Below are positions 60,885-64,000 of a stretch of DNA of 64,000 bases, in pieces; position 1 is the stretch's first letter; every line of letters starts with the position of its first letter. This stretch comes from Lateolabrax maculatus. Its lineage: Eukaryota > Chordata > Actinopteri > Acropomatiformes > Lateolabracidae. The notes beneath the pieces were generated by a model. It ran no database searches and was not told the origin of the DNA. It was given only the letters and a program-made list of their open reading frames with translations. The translations under genes and the position numbers were made by a program. Where the stretch lies: NCBI GenBank assembly GCA_031216445.1, contig CM062214.1:28893501-28957500 (forward strand). The letters are read 5' to 3'.

Positions 60885-61105
60885 TCCAGACTGAAATATC
60901 TCAACAACTGTTAAATGGAATGAGATGAAATTGATGACGTCATGTCCTTCAGGATGAATTGTAATAACTTTATTGATCCTTTGACTTTTCATCTAGCGCC
61001 ATCATCAGGTCAATAATTTAAAATGAGATTCCCATCAGCCTCAGCTGTAGTTACCTGGTGAACATCCTAAACATTATAGTAGCACTGTCACTGTGAGCAT
61101 GCTGA
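60885..61105. mobile_element. Dispersed fish repeat, copy 2 (shared with 47.7-48.1 kb)
   Basis: Contains gaaatatctcaacaactgtt, atggaatgagatgaaattga, tcaggatgaattgtaataac and gtgaacatcctaaacat. All have diverged counterparts in the copy within FBLN7 intron 6. Confidence 0.5.
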
Positions 61106-61609
61106 CGTTAGCACTTACTGATGATGTCCCACAAGTAGAAGCGTATAAAGTAGTTCTGGAAGTATAATACAGAAAAGTGGAATACAAGTCGAAATGTAGT
61201 GAATAAAGGCATTTAAACATATTAATGTAAATAAGTTAGAGGTGTAACAGGACAAAGTGACTATAGATGGTAGCAGTAAGAAAAGCCGAATATTCTTCAT
61301 TTGAGTGAGAGAAGACTCTCGTATCAGATCTAGAGTTAGTCTGAGGCATGTTTCCCACAATCCTCTGCTGATCAATACAGCTTGTCTCTGCTGCCAATCA
61401 ATAAGCCCCTCAGTTTATACGTACTGAAATAACCCAGTCTGGCACTATTCAGTTATATAAATAGTAACAGAACAAAGATTCCTCGCTGTGATGGTGAAGT
61501 ACAAGAAACAGGACAGATAGATCTCCACCTCTGCAGTCTGTGTTTCCTGTTTTCTTATTAAACCTCTGAACAGCAGACAGACTCAGTGAGTGATCAGCTG
61601 GTGAACATC

Positions 61610-61715
61610 GTGCAGCGTTCAGCAGCTACAGAGCAGATATTCCCCTCAGGAGGAGGTGGAGACCAAACACAGAGCAAACAGAGAGAGAATACTGGACTCA
61701 AACACGAGTCCACAT
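61610..61715. repeat. Short dispersed repeat shared with 3.6 kb
   Basis: ggtggagaccaaacacagag with neighbouring agcagatatt and ctggactcaaac matches 3640-3710 in MLKL intron (gcagatgttccctcgagagg, ggtggagaccaaacacagag, ctggactcac). Confidence 0.5.
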
Positions 61716-62828
61716 GAAGGATCGTGTTGATCCAGAACTGCTGGATGTGGAAACAGGAAACGTTTTAACATGTTAGCCAGAACAACTGAAAAAGATAATA
61801 ATATGTCAGGGCTATGTGTCTGTCAGCCACCTGTGGAGTTATACTGCCCCTAGTGGTCAAAACATGACTGAATGCAGCTTCAAACCTTTTGAGTAAATCA
61901 ACTTCAACACTGATCTGATGGCGTAGGATTGGGGGGAAAGGGACTGAGTGGGGGGGTACTGGAATGAATAGCCGTGGATGCAGGGAAGGGAGCTCTTTGA
62001 GAATCCCAGGCACCCATCCAGGGTCGCCCCTGCACCACACCGAGGTGTTTCCTGGGTCCTTCCCCTTCCAAAACTTTACGAATCAGTGTTTTAAACAGTT
62101 TTCTGATTGTACCCAGCTGTGTCAGGGTCGGTCAGGGAAGGATTATGGTTTAGGGTCAGAATAAGTACCTGGTTACGGTTATAGGACCTTCGTCATGGTG
62201 TTTCCTAAAATGAATCTCTGAACTCCAAAAGACTCCGTCAGACTGACAGACCGCTCCATTTGTTTACCCTGGGAACCAGGCGAATCTGCAGCTCATGTTT
62301 CATTTGCTCTGGCAGACACGTCTTGCCCCTCTCCTATTCAAACTGACTTCTCTGCCGATTTATTGGGCTAACCAATCACAAGTGTTTATCTAGTACGCGG
62401 CGGGTTTAATACGATGACTGACAGAGACAAGCACCGTTCAGGTATCTTTATAAAATATCCAATATGGCGGCTCCCGTTCAGCAGCTACAGCGGCAGTATT
62501 AAACAAACTGGACGGTAAATTTTCTCTAAAAGAAGAACAAACAAATGCACGAATGCAAGAAATATGTGTTTGCCGAACTTCTGAAAGAATGTACCCTACG
62601 ACAGGACGGCGTTTCATCGCTCTGATTGGTTGTCTCCGCCCGTCAATAACATCCTTTGAAAATTTAAAAATGAACTGAGCTAATACACATTTGCGACGCC
62701 AGGCTACCATTTGTTTGTTGTTGAATAGGAAAGCACCATGAATGTGACAGGATATTAAATTCCAGCTTGACAGATGGAGGCCAATTAGACTCTCAGGGCG
62801 CTCATTAAGGTGGCCGGCTGAGCCCACT

Positions 62829-62951
62829 GGGTGTGTGTGTGTGTGTGTGTGTGTGAGAGACTGTGTGTGAGTGTGTGTGAGTGTGTGTGTGTGTGTGTGA
62901 GAGACTGTGTGTGAGTGTGTGTGAGTGTGTGTGTGTGTGTGTGTGTAAGAG

Positions 62952-62991
<40 letters not shown>

Positions 62992-63567
62992 AGACTGTGT
63001 GTGAGTGTGTGTGTGAGTGTGTGTGTGAGAGACTGTGTGTGTGAGACTGTGTGTGTGTGTGTGTGTGTGAGACTGTGTGTGTGTGTGTGAGAGACTGAGT
63101 GTGTGTGTGTGTGTGAGAGACTGAGTGTGTGTGACTGTGTGTGTGTGTGTGTGTGTGTGAGACTGTGTGTGAGACTGAGTGTGTGTGTGTGTGTGAGACT
63201 GAGTGTGTGAGTGTGTGTGTGTGTGTGTGAGAGACTGAGTGTGTGTGTGTGTGTGTGAGACTGTGTGTGAGACTGAGTGTGTGTGTGTGTGTGTGTGTGT
63301 GAGTGTGTGTGTGTGGGTGTGAGAGTGTGTGTGTGTGTGTGAGACTGAGTGTGTGTGTGTGTGTGTGTGAGAGACTGTGTGTGTGTGTGTGTGTGTGAGA
63401 CTGTGTGTGAGACTGAGTGTGTGTGTGTGTGTGTGTGTGAGTGTGTGTGTGAGAGACTGAGTGTGTGTGTGTGGGTGTGAGTGTGTGTGTGTGTGTGGGT
63501 GTGAGAGTGTGTGTGTGTGTGTGTGTGAGAGACTGAGTGTGTGTGTGTGGGTGTGAGAGTGTGTGTG

Positions 63568-63601
<34 letters not shown>

Positions 63602-63678
63602 AATGTGTGTGTGTGTGTGTGTGAGAGACGGTGTGTGTGTGTGTGGGTGTGAGAGTGTGTGTGAGAGTGTGTGTGTGT
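62829..63678. repeat. 850-bp (GT)n / gagactgtgtgt compound satellite
   Basis: Long array of gtgtgt broken by gagagactg, gagtg and gggtg. It ends 100 bp before the candidate exon at 63779. The 372-codon minus-strand ORF across it (Thr/His/Ser) is a repeat artefact. Confidence 0.95.
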
Positions 63679-63778
63679 TGTTTCCTGTCCACCTTCATCG
63701 CTGTCTCCCTCGGGTCAGGTGGTGAGACACCTGAGCATCGGTGTCTGACCTGATCTGACGGTGTTTTCGGTTTTTCAG

Positions 63779-63842
63779 ACACCGGGATGAACGGCGAGCC
63801 GAGAGCCGGTCGCACCAAGAGAGGCAGCAGCGCCCCCGACAG
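63779..63842 (+). CDS. Candidate exon of an unidentified gene at the window edge
   Basis: A good acceptor (ggtgttttcggtttttcag) and donor (gtgagt) flank 64 nt that are GC-rich and unlike the surrounding A/T-rich and repeat DNA. An ATG at 63787 in an acceptable context (accgggATGa) opens MNGEPRAGRTKRGSSAPD with two nt left over, so it could be a first coding exon. Equally, it could be an internal exon in the same frame. I do not recognise the protein; the rest lies beyond 64000. Confidence 0.45.
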
Positions 63843-64000
63843 GTGAGTCTGCAGCGCCGCACAGGTGAATGTGTTTACAGTGCAGCCAAACAAATGAATG
63901 CTGGGGCCTGGGGCAGTACTCATGTACTGCCCTTTAGTACAAATCTGACGTACTTGTACTTTACTTGAGTCTTCCTCCTCCTCCTCTTCATCATCATCAT

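Larger units (their letters stand above)
56251..62800. other. Repeat-containing intergenic region without recognised gene
   Basis: Short ORFs occur but none has family resemblance or a coherent splice pattern. It contains a GGA/TCC microsatellite at 57231-57262, poly(G) near 60091-60100 and diverged dispersed repeats. Distant exons of the gene at the right edge could be hidden here. Confidence 0.45.

Noticed and set aside
62805..63923. 372-codon minus-strand ORF of Thr/His/Ser
   Set aside because: It is a read-through of the (GT)n satellite with no domain and no initiation context.
1..64000. CRISPR array, operon or bacterial defence system
   Set aside because: All arrays are contiguous tandem repeats without unique spacers, and genes are intron-rich vertebrate genes. 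Nothing prokaryotic is present.

Overview
This is a vertebrate nuclear window, almost certainly from a teleost fish. Genes are split into many short exons with GT-AG introns, there is no operon-like packing, microsatellites and minisatellites are dense, and the dispersed repeats (L2-like LINE pieces, a piggyBac-type MITE, a Ty3/gypsy remnant) are fish-like. Protein identities rest on recognising conserved family sequence in the conceptual exons; no search was run. Exon borders were read by hand from splice signals and reading phase, and every coding junction listed keeps frame.

Layout. (1) 1-7.9 kb: MLKL, plus strand, the pseudokinase effector of necroptosis, 10 coding exons plus a possible 18-nt microexon, ending at a poly(A) signal near 7.9 kb. 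(2) 8.9-16.9 kb: RFWD3 (FANCW), plus strand, a RING/coiled-coil/WD40 ubiquitin ligase of DNA repair, preceded by a GC-rich, minisatellite-filled upstream region. (3) 18.4-41.9 kb: GLG1 (Golgi glycoprotein 1 / ESL-1 / CFR1), plus strand, complete with 25 coding exons (1144 residues) and a long 3' UTR. (4) 45.6-52.0 kb: FBLN7 (fibulin-7), minus strand, 7 coding exons (442 residues), tail-to-tail with GLG1. (5) 52-63.7 kb: no recognisable host gene; it holds a decayed Ty3/gypsy-type element on the minus strand split by a LINE 3' end, other dispersed repeats and about 850 bp of GT-rich repeat. (6) 63.78 kb: one small candidate exon of an unidentified plus-strand gene at the window edge.

The four host genes are not a pathway. 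MLKL acts in membrane-permeabilising cell death, RFWD3 in nuclear replication and interstrand-crosslink repair, GLG1 in the Golgi, FBLN7 in the extracellular matrix. MLKL-RFWD3-GLG1 matches, from memory, the human 16q23.1 neighbourhood; FBLN7 next to them does not match its human location (2q13).

The most striking signal is not a new gene system but the relation between tandem repeats and splice sites. In GLG1 intron 18 the exon-18 splice donor is copied 11 times in an open, in-frame array, and the 3' half of the same intron carries 11 copies of a 40-bp unit resembling the exon-19 acceptor. GLG1 intron 19 is essentially (CA)n facing (TG)n, able to fold on itself. RFWD3 introns 9 and 10 and MLKL intron 7 also have repeats starting at or within a few bases of a donor. 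Other points: a perfect 20-bp hairpin in the RFWD3 3' UTR, an apparent loss of one EGF-like domain with a Ser-rich expansion in FBLN7, and a retroelement whose integrase-like part lies upstream of its reverse transcriptase.
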